Positions 17,015 to 26,671 are shown, counted from the first letter of the stretch. The stretch: 64,000 nucleotides of DNA from Zhihengliuella flava (GCF_015751895.1 NZ_JADOTZ010000001.1:1302001-1366000); one strand, 5' to 3'. Numbers and translations: made by a program. The notes: a model not told the origin generated them from the letters alone.

Positions 17015-17452
17015 ATGAACACCGCGACACCCGCTACGTCTGCCGCCCGCCTGCTCCTTCGCCTCGCCATCGGCGCCCTCTTCGTGGCGCACGGCCTGCA
17101 GAAGTTCAACGAGTACACGCTCGCCGGAACCGCCGGCGCCTTTGCTCAGATGGGCATTCCTGCCGCCGAGGTGGCAGCGCCGATCGTAGCCAGCATCGAA
17201 CTCGTCGGCGGAATTCTCCTCATCATCGGATTCCTGACCCGACCCGCCGCGTTCGCCCTAGCCGCCATCATGGCGGGAGCGCTCTTCATGGTCCACCTGG
17301 GCTCGGGGGTGTTCGTGGAGAACGGCGGGTTTGAGCTCGTCCTGGCGCTCGGCGCCGCCGCCCTGGCCTTGGCGCTGGCAGGGCCGGGCAAGGTCTCGCT
17401 CGACGCCGCCCTGTTCGGCCGCCGCAACAACGCGCTGGCCCAGCTGGCCTGA
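17015..17452 (+). CDS. DoxX family membrane protein
   Basis: Membrane protein of 145 aa with the DoxX fold: LLRLAIGALFVAHGLQKF, PIVASIELVGGILLIIGFLTRPAAFALA, HLGSGVFVENGGFELVLALGAAALALALAGPG, four helices in all. DoxX relatives take part in thiosulfate oxidation in archaea, and in mycobacteria in a redox-defence complex with SodA and SseA; the role of this single-gene member is open. It has its own promoter with a palindromic operator and its own strong terminator, so it is a monocistronic, probably redox-regulated gene. Confidence 0.88.
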   Translation: MNTATPATSAARLLLRLAIGALFVAHGLQKFNEYTLAGTAGAFAQMGIPAAEVAAPIVASIELVGGILLIIGFLTRPAAFALAAIMAGALFMVHLGSGVFVENGGFELVLALGAAALALALAGPGKVSLDAALFGRRNNALAQLA

Positions 17453-17467
17453 TCACCGCCGCACCAT

Positions 17468-17504
17468 ACTGAGCCCCGTTCTGCGGAACGGGGCTCAGTT
17501 TTTT
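17468..17504 (+). terminator. Intrinsic terminator after doxX-like gene
   Basis: Perfect 14-bp stem (ACTGAGCCCCGTTC and complement), TGCG tetraloop, and a run of six T. A classic rho-independent terminator. Confidence 0.92.
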
Positions 17505-17625
17505 GTCTGGGTACGACGACGCCGGCGCCGTCCCGTTCCTATTGTGTGGGGGTGCCCCGCAAGGATGATTCCGTACCGCGCGAGGCTTTCGCGCGGTCAT
17601 CATCACTGAATCCTTGGGGGAACTC

Positions 17626-18492
17626 ATGAGTCAATACACCGCGCCGGCGCCCACGCCGCCGGCACCTGTCAAGTCCTCGGCCGGCAAGGGCCTGGGGATC
17701 GCCGCTCTGGTCATCGCCATCATCGCGTTGCTGCTCTCCGCGGTCCCGATCATCAACAACGCGGCCGCCGTACTGGGTTTCATCGCCCTGATCCTCGGCA
17801 TCACCTCCCTCGTCGTGGCCGCCAAGAAGAACGGCGGCAAGGGCTTCGGCATCGCCTCCAGCATCATCGCCGTGGTGGCCATCGTGGTGGTTTTTGCCAC
17901 GCAGGCCTTCTACACGGCCGCGCTCGATGAGGTGGAACGCTCCTTCAACGAGTCCATGGAGGAGGCGGAGACCGGCGTGCGGGATGCGGACCCAGCGGAG
18001 GTCGCCGCGGGTGCCTCGGCGGCCGCCGACGGCGATACCGCGGAAGCCGCCACTGACCAGGCGGACGTTACTCAAGAGGCGCTGACGCCAGGCGCCACCG
18101 CCGCGGTGGGCGACTACGAGGTCACCGTGGACGCGGTGAACCTCGACGCCACGGAGGACGTCGCTGCGGCCAATGAGTTCAACAGCCCCGCCGAGGGGCA
18201 ATACGTGCTCACCGACCTCAGCGTCACCTACACCGGGGACGAGGAAGGCACGCCCTGGCTTGACCTCAACCTCGAGCTGGTCGGCTCGGACGCGCGCATC
18301 TATTCGACCACCACGTGCGTGGCGGTGCTGGAGAACAGTGCGATCGACCAGCCGAACCTCTCGGCCGGCGGCTCCTCCAGCTATCAGGCCTGCTTCGACG
18401 TCCCGGCGGAGGCCACGGAGGGCGCGCAGGTGCGCGTCGGGTCCACCTTCGACTTCTCGGGTGAGGACTTTAAGGTCTGGGCCGCGCAGTAG
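17626..18492 (+). CDS. Membrane-anchored hypothetical protein (DUF4190-like helices plus DUF4352-like domain)
   Basis: Protein of 288 aa. The N-terminal 90 residues carry three hydrophobic segments with the GLGIAALVIAIIALLLSAVPI and KNGGKGFGIASSIIAVVAIVVVFA patterns of DUF4190-like proteins. An Ala/Asp/Glu-rich linker follows, then an extracellular beta-sandwich resembling DUF4352 (AVGDYEVTVDAVN, GQYVLTDLSVTYTG, CFDVPAEA). Such domains are found in secreted antigens and lipoproteins of unknown role. The ATG at 17626 follows GGGGGA; it is upstream-separated from doxX by a terminator, so it is a separate unit. Confidence 0.75.
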   Translation: MSQYTAPAPTPPAPVKSSAGKGLGIAALVIAIIALLLSAVPIINNAAAVLGFIALILGITSLVVAAKKNGGKGFGIASSIIAVVAIVVVFATQAFYTAALDEVERSFNESMEEAETGVRDADPAEVAAGASAAADGDTAEAATDQADVTQEALTPGATAAVGDYEVTVDAVNLDATEDVAAANEFNSPAEGQYVLTDLSVTYTGDEEGTPWLDLNLELVGSDARIYSTTTCVAVLENSAIDQPNLSAGGSSSYQACFDVPAEATEGAQVRVGSTFDFSGEDFKVWAAQ

Positions 18493-18600
18493 CGCAGCCG
18501 CTCAATCCATGTGGCGTCGTCGCGTGGTCCTTCCCACCGCGCGGCGGCGCCCTCAGCGCGAGCCCTCCGGCACCCGCCTCCTCTCACCAGAACGACCAAG

Positions 18601-18616
18601 ATACCCCGTGGGGTAT
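18601..18616. promoter_or_regulatory. CsoR-family-type operator overlapping a promoter
   Basis: ATACCCC-GT-GGGGTAT, an inverted repeat with 7-bp arms matching the form of operators bound by CsoR/CstR-type repressors (copper or persulfide sensors). It overlaps a good -10 box TATTAT (18614-18619) and lies 60 bp before a 53-aa gene. The regulator is not in the window. Confidence 0.65.
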
Positions 18617-18675
18617 TATGGTGAGCAGTTATCCGCCACTCGACGACGGACAGTCATCAAACCTGAGGAGGCCTC

Positions 18676-18837
18676 ATGTGCCGAGGAGTCACGTGCACAG
18701 AATGCGGAAAAACGACGTGGGCCGGCTGCGGTCAACACGTGGATTCCGTCAAGTCCGGCGTCCCCGCCAGCCAGTGGTGCGCCGGCCACCCTACCGCGCA
18801 GAAGAAGGGGTTCCTCGCGCGCCTGCTCGGGCGCTAA
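18676..18837 (+). CDS. Small Cys-rich protein under CsoR-type operator
   Basis: A 53-aa protein beginning MCRGVTCTECGKTTWAGCGQ. It has five cysteines (2, 7, 10, 18, 35) and His21, arranged as CxxC plus GCGQH, a likely metal site, and a basic C-terminal tail ending LARLLGR. A strong ribosome-binding site (GAGGAGG) precedes the ATG. With the CsoR-type operator at its promoter, a role as small copper or zinc binding protein, or a sulfide/persulfide response protein, is plausible but unproven. I cannot assign a family name. Confidence 0.7.
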   Translation: MCRGVTCTECGKTTWAGCGQHVDSVKSGVPASQWCAGHPTAQKKGFLARLLGR

Positions 18838-18870
18838 ACCCTGAGGCGTGCGCCGCGCCGGAGCGCGGCG

Positions 18871-19512
18871 TCAGGCCGGGAACAGTGGCAGTAGCCCACC
18901 GAGGCTGACCACCACGCCCACCACCGTTCCGGCCAAGACCTGGCCTGGCGTGTGATGGCCGATGCGCACGCGGCTCCATCCGACGAGCGCGACCACGATC
19001 ACCGCGAGGTGCGCCCCCAGCGGCAGCAGCAACACGCAGTACAGCGCGGCGAATGAGGCGACGGCCGCGTGAATGGAAAGCTTCCAGAACAGATTGACCG
19101 TGCCGACGATCAGCAGGCCGAGCAGGAAGAGGCCCACCTCGGCGACGACGACGGCGGGCGCCGCCGTCGCGGTCAAGACCCCGAGCCCGGTCAGGATGGA
19201 CCCGAAGGCGATCAGCAGTAGCGGCCAGCGCTGCTCGCGCCGGGTGACATGCATGTCGCTCACCCGGCCGGACCAGCGCATCGCTACGAGCGCCAGCCAC
19301 GGGATGGCCATCGTGAACGCGACGGCCACCAGGGTGGCAGGCCACGCCGTCTCAGGATGGCGCAGGGGGATGCTGACCAGAACCAGCGTGCCGAGGAGCG
19401 CCGGAGAGAACACGTGGGAAAGCAGCGTCGCCATCGCCGCCGCCCAGCGACCCCGCGCAGCCTGATGCGCCGGCTGCACACGGTGTGACTCAAGGCCCGG
19501 CGTCGCACTCAT
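18871..19512 (-). CDS. PAP2 superfamily membrane phosphatase
   Basis: Lipid phosphatase-like membrane protein of 213 aa with five to six helices. The conserved PAP2 blocks are visible in the C-terminal half: KLSIHAAVASF (C2-like Ser-His) and WSRVRIGHHTPGQVLAG (C3, Ser-Arg and catalytic His). The C1 block (KxxxxxxRP) is less clear; KLSIH may be the relic. Substrates in the family include phosphatidic acid, undecaprenyl pyrophosphate and decaprenyl-phosphoryl ribose phosphate. Start at ATG 19512, preceded by GTGGGA; a GTG at 19518 is possible. Confidence 0.8.
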   Translation of the reverse strand: MSATPGLESHRVQPAHQAARGRWAAAMATLLSHVFSPALLGTLVLVSIPLRHPETAWPATLVAVAFTMAIPWLALVAMRWSGRVSDMHVTRREQRWPLLLIAFGSILTGLGVLTATAAPAVVVAEVGLFLLGLLIVGTVNLFWKLSIHAAVASFAALYCVLLLPLGAHLAVIVVALVGWSRVRIGHHTPGQVLAGTVVGVVVSLGGLLPLFPA

Positions 19513-19623
19513 TCCCACAGCCTAGCGGCAGCGGACCGGACACCTCCGGGCAGGTCCACGGGCCGCCCGGTTGCGCCGGTCTTGACGTTCGGCCGCCGCA
19601 CCAGCGAAGGCGCGGCGCACCCC

Positions 19624-20598
19624 TCACCCCGCTGCGCCCGTGAGCGGCGCGGGTTCGGCACTACACGCCGGGGCGCCCTCCAGCAGCCCCAGCAGGTGCC
19701 GAGCCGGCGCCTCCGCGCGCTCCGGCCCGGCCGTGACCACCGAGACCGTCCACTCGGGCGTCCCGGACCGCGGCAGCGCCAGCATCATGAGCCCTTGGGC
19801 CTGCGGCTTCATGGCCACGTGGCGCGGCACCACGGCCACCCCGAGGCGCCGGGCCACCAAATCCAGCAGCGTGTGCACGTCGTTGACCGTGCACCGCACC
19901 CGCCGGTGCACCCCGTTGAACTCGAACGCCGCGTCGGTCAACTCACGAATCCCCCACGACGGGCCGAAATCGACAAACTCCCGGTCCGCCAGATCCGCCC
20001 ATTGCACGGCCTGCGCCTCCCGCGCACCGACCCCTTGGGCCGGGCCCGCCGGTACCGGCCGCCGCCCGGACAGCAGCTCGTGCCCCTCGTGAGCCAGGAA
20101 GACCAGCGGCTCCCGCCCGAGCTCGCGGTGGGTCAGGGACCCAAAGTGCCCGCGGGTGGCCACCAGCGCCACGTCCAGCTCGCCGTCGCGCACCATGGAC
20201 ATCAGCTCCTGCGATCCCCGCTGCGCAAAGTGCGTCTCCACGGCCGGGTGCCGCCGATGAAACCGCTCGAGCAGCGGGTTGATGTCCACGACGCCGAGGC
20301 ACTGTTCGGACCCGATCCGCAGCGTGCCGGCGACGGCCTGGCTGGCCTGCACGACGGCGTCGCGCGCCGACGCCGCTTGCTGCAGCATGGCCCGCGCGTG
20401 CGGCAAGAGCGCCAGCCCCGCCTCGGTGGCCTCCACCCGCCGCGTCGTCCGGCGGAAGAGCTGCGCGCCCATCTCCTCCTCGAGCGTGCGGATGGCCGCC
20501 GAGAAACCGGACTGGGAGATCCGCGTGAGCTCGGCCGCGCGCGTGAAGTTCCGCTCCTCGGCGAGCGCCACGAGGTACTCCATCTGCCGCAGATCCAT
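19624..20598 (-). CDS. LysR family transcriptional regulator
   Basis: Regulator of 324 aa with a typical LysR N-terminal winged helix (MEYLVALAEERNFTRAAELTRISQSGFSAAIRTLEEEMGAQLF in pieces) and a C-terminal effector-binding domain (GTLRIGSEQCLGVVDINPLLERFHRRHPAVE). It is divergent from two coupled aldo-keto reductase genes with 106 bp between them, the classic arrangement for LysR activation of the neighbour genes. The effector is unknown. Confidence 0.9.
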   Translation of the reverse strand: MDLRQMEYLVALAEERNFTRAAELTRISQSGFSAAIRTLEEEMGAQLFRRTTRRVEATEAGLALLPHARAMLQQAASARDAVVQASQAVAGTLRIGSEQCLGVVDINPLLERFHRRHPAVETHFAQRGSQELMSMVRDGELDVALVATRGHFGSLTHRELGREPLVFLAHEGHELLSGRRPVPAGPAQGVGAREAQAVQWADLADREFVDFGPSWGIRELTDAAFEFNGVHRRVRCTVNDVHTLLDLVARRLGVAVVPRHVAMKPQAQGLMMLALPRSGTPEWTVSVVTAGPERAEAPARHLLGLLEGAPACSAEPAPLTGAAG

Positions 20599-20704
20599 TG
20601 ATCGCTCCTACTGCTCAGTGTTATCCATCAAAACTGTTGGACTTCTAAATGCCTGCTTTCTAGAGTGACACACGGCACTAGAACCCACCACGCGAGGAGT
20701 ACCC

Positions 20705-21595
20705 GTGCACCACAGGACACTGCCCACCCGCCGGATCGGAGACCGCACCGTCTCGGCCCTCGGCCTCGGCGGCATGCCCCTGTCCATCGAGGGCCGCCCG
20801 GACACCGCGCAGTCCGTAGCGACCATCCACGCCGCGCTGGACGCCGGGGTCACCTTGATCGACACCGCGGACGCGTACCACCGGGACACTCGCGAGGTCG
20901 GGCACAACGAGGAGCTCATCGCCCGCGCCTTGCGCGAGTACGGCCCCGGGGCCGACGACGTCTTGGTCGCCACCAAGGGCGGTCACCTGCGCCCGGGCGA
21001 CGGCTCGTGGACCAAGAACGGCCGCCCCGAGTACCTCAAGGAAGCCGCCAAGGCCTCGGCGCAGCGGCTCGGCGTCGAGGCGATCGGCCTCTACCAGTTC
21101 CACCGGCCGGACCCGGAGGTTCCCTACGAGGATTCGATCGGCGCGATCCGCGAGCTGCTGGACGAGGGCGTGATCGCTCTGGCGGGGATCTCCAACGCGA
21201 ACATCGAGCAGATCGAGACGGCCGACGCGATCCTCGGCGGCCGGCTGGCCTCGGTCCAAAACCAGTTCAGCCCGCGCTTCCGCTCCTCCGAGGAGGAGTT
21301 GCGTCACTGCGCGGCCAAGTCCATCGCGTTCCTGCCGTGGAGCCCGCTGGGCGGCATCGCCCGGGCTGGAGAGCTGGCCCGCGACCACGCGGCCTTCGCG
21401 GAGGTTGCGGCCGAGCTGGAGGTCAGCGTGTATCAGGTGACGCTGGCGTGGGAGCTGGCGCTCGCACCCGTCGTCGTTCCCATCCCCGGCGCCTCACGCG
21501 CCGCCAGCATTCAGGACTCGGCCCAGGCCGCGCACCTGCAGCTCACGGAGGATCAGATGAACCGCCTCAGCGCCACCACCTCAGGAGAGAAATGA
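20705..21595 (+). CDS. Aldo/keto reductase
   Basis: NADPH-dependent carbonyl reductase of 296 aa with a TIM-barrel fold. The catalytic tetrad is visible: Asp in DTADAYH, Tyr, Lys in VATKGG, and His in YQFHRPD. The cofactor motif near the C-terminus (VPIPGASR) is also present. It starts at a GTG preceded by GAGGAG. The stop overlaps the start of a second aldo-keto reductase (ATGA), and the LysR gene faces away. The pair probably responds to the LysR effector, possibly an aldehyde (inference). Confidence 0.9.
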   Translation: MHHRTLPTRRIGDRTVSALGLGGMPLSIEGRPDTAQSVATIHAALDAGVTLIDTADAYHRDTREVGHNEELIARALREYGPGADDVLVATKGGHLRPGDGSWTKNGRPEYLKEAAKASAQRLGVEAIGLYQFHRPDPEVPYEDSIGAIRELLDEGVIALAGISNANIEQIETADAILGGRLASVQNQFSPRFRSSEEELRHCAAKSIAFLPWSPLGGIARAGELARDHAAFAEVAAELEVSVYQVTLAWELALAPVVVPIPGASRAASIQDSAQAAHLQLTEDQMNRLSATTSGEK

Positions 21596-22524
21596 AGACC
21601 ACGTCACTGCCCGGCGTCACCCTGCCGGCGCCCAACCTCATTCAGGGCCTGATGCGCATTCAGGACAAGTCCGACGATCAGGTGCGCGAACTGGTGCGCG
21701 CGGCCCGCGAGGCCGGGATCACGTTCTTCGATCATGCCGACATCTACGGCGTGGACACCCACGGCTGCGAGCGCCGGTTTGCCGAAGCCATGCAGCTCAG
21801 CGCCGCCGAGCGGGACCAGTACACGCTGCAGTCCAAGGCGGGAATTGTCCGCTCGGGACCCTACTTCGACTTCTCCTACGAACACCTGACCCGGCAGGTC
21901 GAGGGCTCGCTGCGGGCGCTCGGCACGGACTACCTGGACATCCTGCTGCTGCACCGCCCGGACGCCCTCATGGAGCCGGAGGAGGTGGCCCGCGCGTTTG
22001 ATGACCTGCACGCCGCCGGGAAGGTCCATGCGTTTGGCGTCTCCAACCACACGCCCGGGCAGATCGAGTTGCTGCGCCAGCACGTACGGCAGCCGATCAT
22101 CGTCAATCAGCTGCAGCTGTCCATCGCGCACGCGCCGCTCGTGACCCAGGGCCTGGCCGCCAACATGGCCCACCTCGAGCAGTCCGCCTCGCGGGACAGT
22201 GGGGTGCTGGATTACTGCCGGCTGCACGGAATCACGGTGCAGGCGTGGTCCCCGTTCCAGTCCGGCACGGCGGCGGGGCCGTTCCTCGGTTCACCGGCCT
22301 TTCCCGAGCTGAACGCGGTGATCGACCGCCTGGCCGCGAAGTACCAGGTGGCGCCGATCGCCATCGCCACCGCGTGGATCACGCGCCACCCGGCCGGGAT
22401 GCAGGTGGTCCTCGGCACCACCACGCCAGAGCGCATCACGGCCGCCGCGGAAGGGTCCGAACTGCCCCTGACCCGGCCCGAGTGGTACGAGCTGGTCCGC
22501 GCCGCCGGCTACACGGTCCCGTAG
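21592..22524 (+). CDS. Aldo/keto reductase, YdhF/YcsN-like
   Basis: Second aldo-keto reductase, 310 aa, with ITFFDHADIYG (catalytic Asp and Tyr), LQSKAGI (Lys) and ILLLHRPDALM (His), then VSNHTPGQIELL and a C-terminal VVLGTTTPERI cofactor motif. The subgroup resembles E. coli YdhF. It is translated together with the previous reductase through an ATGA overlap. Substrates of this subgroup are undefined. Confidence 0.9.
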   Translation: MKTTSLPGVTLPAPNLIQGLMRIQDKSDDQVRELVRAAREAGITFFDHADIYGVDTHGCERRFAEAMQLSAAERDQYTLQSKAGIVRSGPYFDFSYEHLTRQVEGSLRALGTDYLDILLLHRPDALMEPEEVARAFDDLHAAGKVHAFGVSNHTPGQIELLRQHVRQPIIVNQLQLSIAHAPLVTQGLAANMAHLEQSASRDSGVLDYCRLHGITVQAWSPFQSGTAAGPFLGSPAFPELNAVIDRLAAKYQVAPIAIATAWITRHPAGMQVVLGTTTPERITAAAEGSELPLTRPEWYELVRAAGYTVP

Positions 22525-22558
22525 AACCCATCAGCTACGCCGGGGCGCTCACCCGAGC

Positions 22559-23254
22559 CTAGAGCCCGGCGAGCAGCTCGCGGGCGGCCGCGGCCGGATC
22601 GGCCGCCTCGGTGATGGCGCGCACGACGACGATCCGCTCGGCCCCCGCCTCACGCACCTCGGGCAGACGCTGCGCGTCGATCCCGCCGATGGCGAACCAC
22701 GGCTTCTTCGCCACGGCGGAGGCATAACCCAGTAGGTCCAGCCCGACGGCGGCCCGGCCCGGCTTGGTGGGCGTCTCCCACACCGGCCCCACGCAGAAGT
22801 AGTCGATGCCCGGGTCCTGATTGGCCGCGTTGATTTGATTGAGCGAGTGCGTGCTGCGGCCGATCAGCACCTCCGGGCCCACCAGCGTGCGCGTCTGCAT
22901 GGTGGACAAGTCCCCCTGCCCCAGGTGCAGCACATCGGCGCCGGTCAGCACGGCAATGTCCGCGCGGTCGTTGACCGAGAATAGGGCGCCCGCCTCCCGC
23001 GCCACGCGCCCCAGGAGGTTCACGCGCTCGATCTCCGCGGCGGCCTCCATGGACTTGTCCCGCAGCTGGATGATGTCCACCCCGCCGGCGTACGCGGCAC
23101 CCAGGAAGTCCTCGAGGTCCGCCTGCTCGGTGCGCGCGTTGGTGCACACGTACAGGCGGGCCGCGGTCAACCGCTCCAGCCGCTCCGTCCGCGTCAGCCC
23201 GCCCGGGGTCGCGCCGAAGCCGTCCGTCATGAGTGCCTCATCGATCTCAGCCAT
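22559..23254 (-). CDS. thiE: Thiamine-phosphate synthase
   Basis: Enzyme of 231 aa that joins HMP pyrophosphate and thiazole phosphate to thiamine monophosphate. TIM-barrel motifs: [11 protein letters not shown] (pyrophosphate contact), [34 protein letters not shown] and [15 protein letters not shown], then FAIGGID for the phosphate. It is divergent from the TPP-riboswitch operon thiO-thiS-thiG. The ATG at 23254 has no ribosome-binding site but lies right after a TATTGT -10 box read on this strand, so the mRNA may be leaderless; an internal ATG at 23230 is the alternative. Confidence 0.92.
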   Translation of the reverse strand: MAEIDEALMTDGFGATPGGLTRTERLERLTAARLYVCTNARTEQADLEDFLGAAYAGGVDIIQLRDKSMEAAAEIERVNLLGRVAREAGALFSVNDRADIAVLTGADVLHLGQGDLSTMQTRTLVGPEVLIGRSTHSLNQINAANQDPGIDYFCVGPVWETPTKPGRAAVGLDLLGYASAVAKKPWFAIGGIDAQRLPEVREAGAERIVVVRAITEAADPAAAARELLAGL

Positions 23255-23259
23255 GTGTC

Positions 23260-23266
23260 TACAATA
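23260..23266. promoter_or_regulatory. Overlapping divergent -10 boxes of thiE and the thiOSG operon
   Basis: The heptamer TACAATA reads as TACAAT on the + strand (for the riboswitch transcript) and TATTGT on the - strand (for thiE). Both putative transcription starts would lie about seven bases away on each side. Confidence 0.5.
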
Positions 23267-23276
23267 GGCGCGTTCC

Positions 23277-23360
23277 GTGGGAGCCCGAACCGGGCTGAGA
23301 GGGCGCCGAGGCAGGTAGGCGCCGACCACCACACCTGATGCGGGTCATGCCGCCGTAGGG
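23277..23360 (+). ncRNA. TPP riboswitch (THI element)
   Basis: Conserved thi-box features: a first stem GGGAGCCC...GGGCTGAGA, a long P3-like hairpin (GGCGCC...GGCGCC), then ACC and the CCTGATGCGGGTCATGCC hallmark, closing with GCCGTAGGGAGG. The last bases carry the ribosome-binding site of thiO, so translation control by sequestration on TPP binding is likely. Confidence 0.95.
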
Positions 23361-23366
23361 AGGAAA

Positions 23367-24574
23367 ATGCCGCACGTCGTCGTCGCGGGTGCCGGGATCA
23401 TCGGCCTCGCCACCGCCGCCGAACTGCTACCCCGTGGGTGGGCCGTCACGGTGTGTGACCCGGCCCCGGCCTCGGGCGCCAGCCACGCCGCCGCGGGCAT
23501 GCTGGCACCCGCCGCGGAAATGGTGTGGGGACAGAACGCGCTGTACCCGCTCATGATCGCCTCCGGGCGGATGTACCCGGACTTCTTGGCCCGCCTCGGC
23601 CACGCAGACGGCGACGCCGCCGATCTGGGTCACGTGCGTAACGGCACCCTCGTGGTCGGGGCCGACGCCGCGGACCGGGCCGCACTGGCGGACCTGACGG
23701 CCATCCAGCGCGCGGCCGGCCTGCCCGTGGAAACGGCCACCACCCGGCAGCTCCGCCGGCTCGAGCCCGCCCTCTCCCCCGCGATCTCCGGCGGCGTCCT
23801 CCTCCCCGAGGACCACCACGTCGACCCGCGCCGACTCACCGCGGCCCTGCTCCGGCACCTCGAGGCCCACCCCCGCGCCGAACTCATCCGCCGGGGCGTG
23901 TCCGCCCTCACGGGCACCACCACGGACGCCGGGCGGGCGACGGACGGCGTCGTCCTCTCCGACGGGCGGCGCCTGGCCGCCGACCAGGTGGTGCTGGCCA
24001 CCGGCCTCGCCGCGCGCGAGCTGGCCGACCTTCCGCTGCGGCCCATTCACGGGGACATCCTGCGCCTGAAGCTGCCAGCGTCCAACCACCCGCTCATCAC
24101 CCGGACGGTGCGTGCGCTGGTCAACGGGCGGCCCGTCTACGCGGTGCCGCGGGGGGACGGGATTGTCCTTGGCGCCTCCAGCCGCGAGGATTCCGGCGCG
24201 GGCGTACGCACCGAGTCCGTCCACGAACTCCTCGACTCCGCCCACCGCATCCTGCCCGGCGTGCTGGATTCCACGCTAGAGGAGGCCACTGCGCGGGCCC
24301 GCCCGGGCACCCCGGATGACGTCCCCCTCATCGGCCGCCGGGATCCCGGCCTCGTGGTCTCCACCGGATACTCGCGCCACGGGATCCTGCTGGCGCCGCT
24401 GGGGGCGCGGCTCACCGCGGACCTGGTCGCCGGCTCCCCGCCGCCGTCGACGGGGCACGACGACGCAGCGGGCCCGTCCCTCCTCCCCCTGACCGCCGAG
24501 GCGAACGTGGCGGCCCTGCTGGCCGCCGTCGCACCAGACCGCTTTCCCGCAACCGTGACCGCTAGGAGCACCCC

Positions 24575-24578
<4 letters not shown>
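23367..24578 (+). CDS. thiO: Glycine oxidase ThiO
   Basis: FAD-dependent amine oxidase of 403 aa, making the iminoglycine used for the thiazole ring of thiamine. The N-terminal FAD-binding motif is VVVAGAGIIGLATAAELLPRG, followed by SGASHAAAGMLAPAAEM; the C-terminal part holds GTPDDVPLIGR and VSTGYSRHGILLAPLGA, typical of DAO-family enzymes. It is the first gene after the TPP riboswitch and overlaps thiS by ATGA. The use of glycine oxidase instead of ThiH is the aerobic route. Confidence 0.93.
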
Positions 24579-25634
<1,056 letters not shown>

Positions 25635-25800
25635 GTGCGACCCACGGCCGACTCGCCATCCACAGCAAGTTTCACTGCGCCGTCGGTCCACAGCAACGCG
25701 GTCCACGCTGTCGCCCCCAAAACACCGGGCATAGCCTAACTGGATGACACTCGTCCCCCGCCACATCCAGGCTCCCGAATTCAATGTCAGACATCGGTAC

Positions 25801-25806
25801 TACAAT
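25801..25806 (+). promoter_or_regulatory. -10 box giving a probable leaderless vapB transcript
   Basis: TACAAT lies seven bases before the antitoxin ATG at 25813. No ribosome-binding site is present, so transcription probably begins at the start codon itself. Confidence 0.5.
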
Positions 25807-25812
25807 GGGGAT

Positions 25813-26091
25813 ATGAAGTCGATCAGCAAGAGAGACTTGAACCAGAAGACCGCCAAGGTGCTCGACCGGATCTCCGCGGAAAACGAGCCCGTTCTCATCA
25901 CGGAACGTGGGAGGCCGCGCTGGCGGATCGAACCCGTCGACGGCCAAACGGACCTGTGGGAGAGGCTGCGCACCGAAGGCCGCCTCACGAGGCCCAAAAC
26001 GGGCGAAGTCCTGTGGCCGACCGAAAATCCGGGCGACTACACGCAGGCAGAGGTTGGCATTCTCCTCGATTGGGCGAAGGGCGAGCACTGA
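25813..26091 (+). CDS. Type II antitoxin, Phd/YefM family
   Basis: Antitoxin of 92 aa that neutralises the adjacent PIN toxin and represses the promoter. The N-terminal Phd/YefM DNA-binding part is visible: MKSISKRDLNQKTAKVLDRI, then EPVLITERGRPRWRIEPV. The remaining acidic/aromatic tail (GEVLWPTENPGDYTQAE) probably binds the toxin. Its TGA shares one base with the toxin ATG (TGATG), giving tight translational coupling. GC is lower than in the flanking thi genes. Confidence 0.88.
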   Translation: MKSISKRDLNQKTAKVLDRISAENEPVLITERGRPRWRIEPVDGQTDLWERLRTEGRLTRPKTGEVLWPTENPGDYTQAEVGILLDWAKGEH

Positions 26092-26486
26092 TGCGCTGGT
26101 ACCTCGACTCTTCCGTGGCGCTCGACGTGGTGCTGCGTCCGCTTGGCCGCTCGGCCTCATGGATGAAGTCCAATCTGACACGAGGTGACGAGTTCGCTTC
26201 CTCGTCGCTGTTAAAACTCGAAGCTGCCCGTGTTCTACGCCGAGAGAACCTAGCCCTACAGTCCGCGGATCACGTGCTGCGCAACGCATCGTTTTTCGGC
26301 ATCGACGACGGCGTCCTCCGGTTCGCCGCCGCCATCGAGCCGCACGTCAAGTCCCTCGACGCCATCCACCTGGCGACCTGCTCGCTGCTCGGTTCCACCG
26401 TGACCATGGCCAGCCATGATCGACAGATGCTGGCCGTCGCGGAAGAGCTCGGTCTCGACGTGCACGATCCGCGCACCCCTTCTTGA
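26091..26486 (+). CDS. VapC-type PIN domain toxin
   Basis: Ribonuclease toxin of 131 aa. All four acidic PIN residues are present: Asp6 (WYLDSS), Glu44 (LKLEAARV), Asp90 (SLDAIHLAT) and Asp110 (ASHDRQM), so it is likely active. Targets of VapC toxins are usually tRNA or rRNA; the target here is unknown. The gene overlaps the antitoxin stop by one base. The module sits between the thiG 3' end and a second thiG-tail copy, indicating that it came in as an inserted segment. Confidence 0.9.
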   Translation: MRWYLDSSVALDVVLRPLGRSASWMKSNLTRGDEFASSSLLKLEAARVLRRENLALQSADHVLRNASFFGIDDGVLRFAAAIEPHVKSLDAIHLATCSLLGSTVTMASHDRQMLAVAEELGLDVHDPRTPS

Positions 26487-26542
26487 CCTCGTATGAGCAC
26501 CCGGATGCGCATTTCGTGGGAGGGCACCGATAGCCTGAACCC

Positions 26543-26671
26543 GTGTCCACGGTCCGCGCAGCCCTCACCGTGCTCCGGCTGCTTCAGGAGAGCCCGGCGT
26601 CGGCCCTGCTGCGCACCGACACCGCGCCGAGGGACGGAATGATCACCATGGCGGGCAGCCTGTTCAGCTAA
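26543..26671 (+). pseudogene. Chimeric remnant ending in a second copy of the thiG 3' end
   Basis: From 26627 to 26671 the DNA matches the last 45 bases of thiG (25590-25634) at 39 positions and encodes PRDGMITMAGSLFS plus stop, against [14 protein letters not shown] in thiG. The changes are mostly conservative, as in a real homologous gene end and not random decay. Upstream, in the same frame, an open stretch from the GTG at 26543 encodes about 28 residues (VSTVRAALTVLRLLQESPAS...) that are not ThiG and look like the start of another protein. The whole is only 42 codons and is best read as the join of two gene fragments. Confidence 0.65.
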
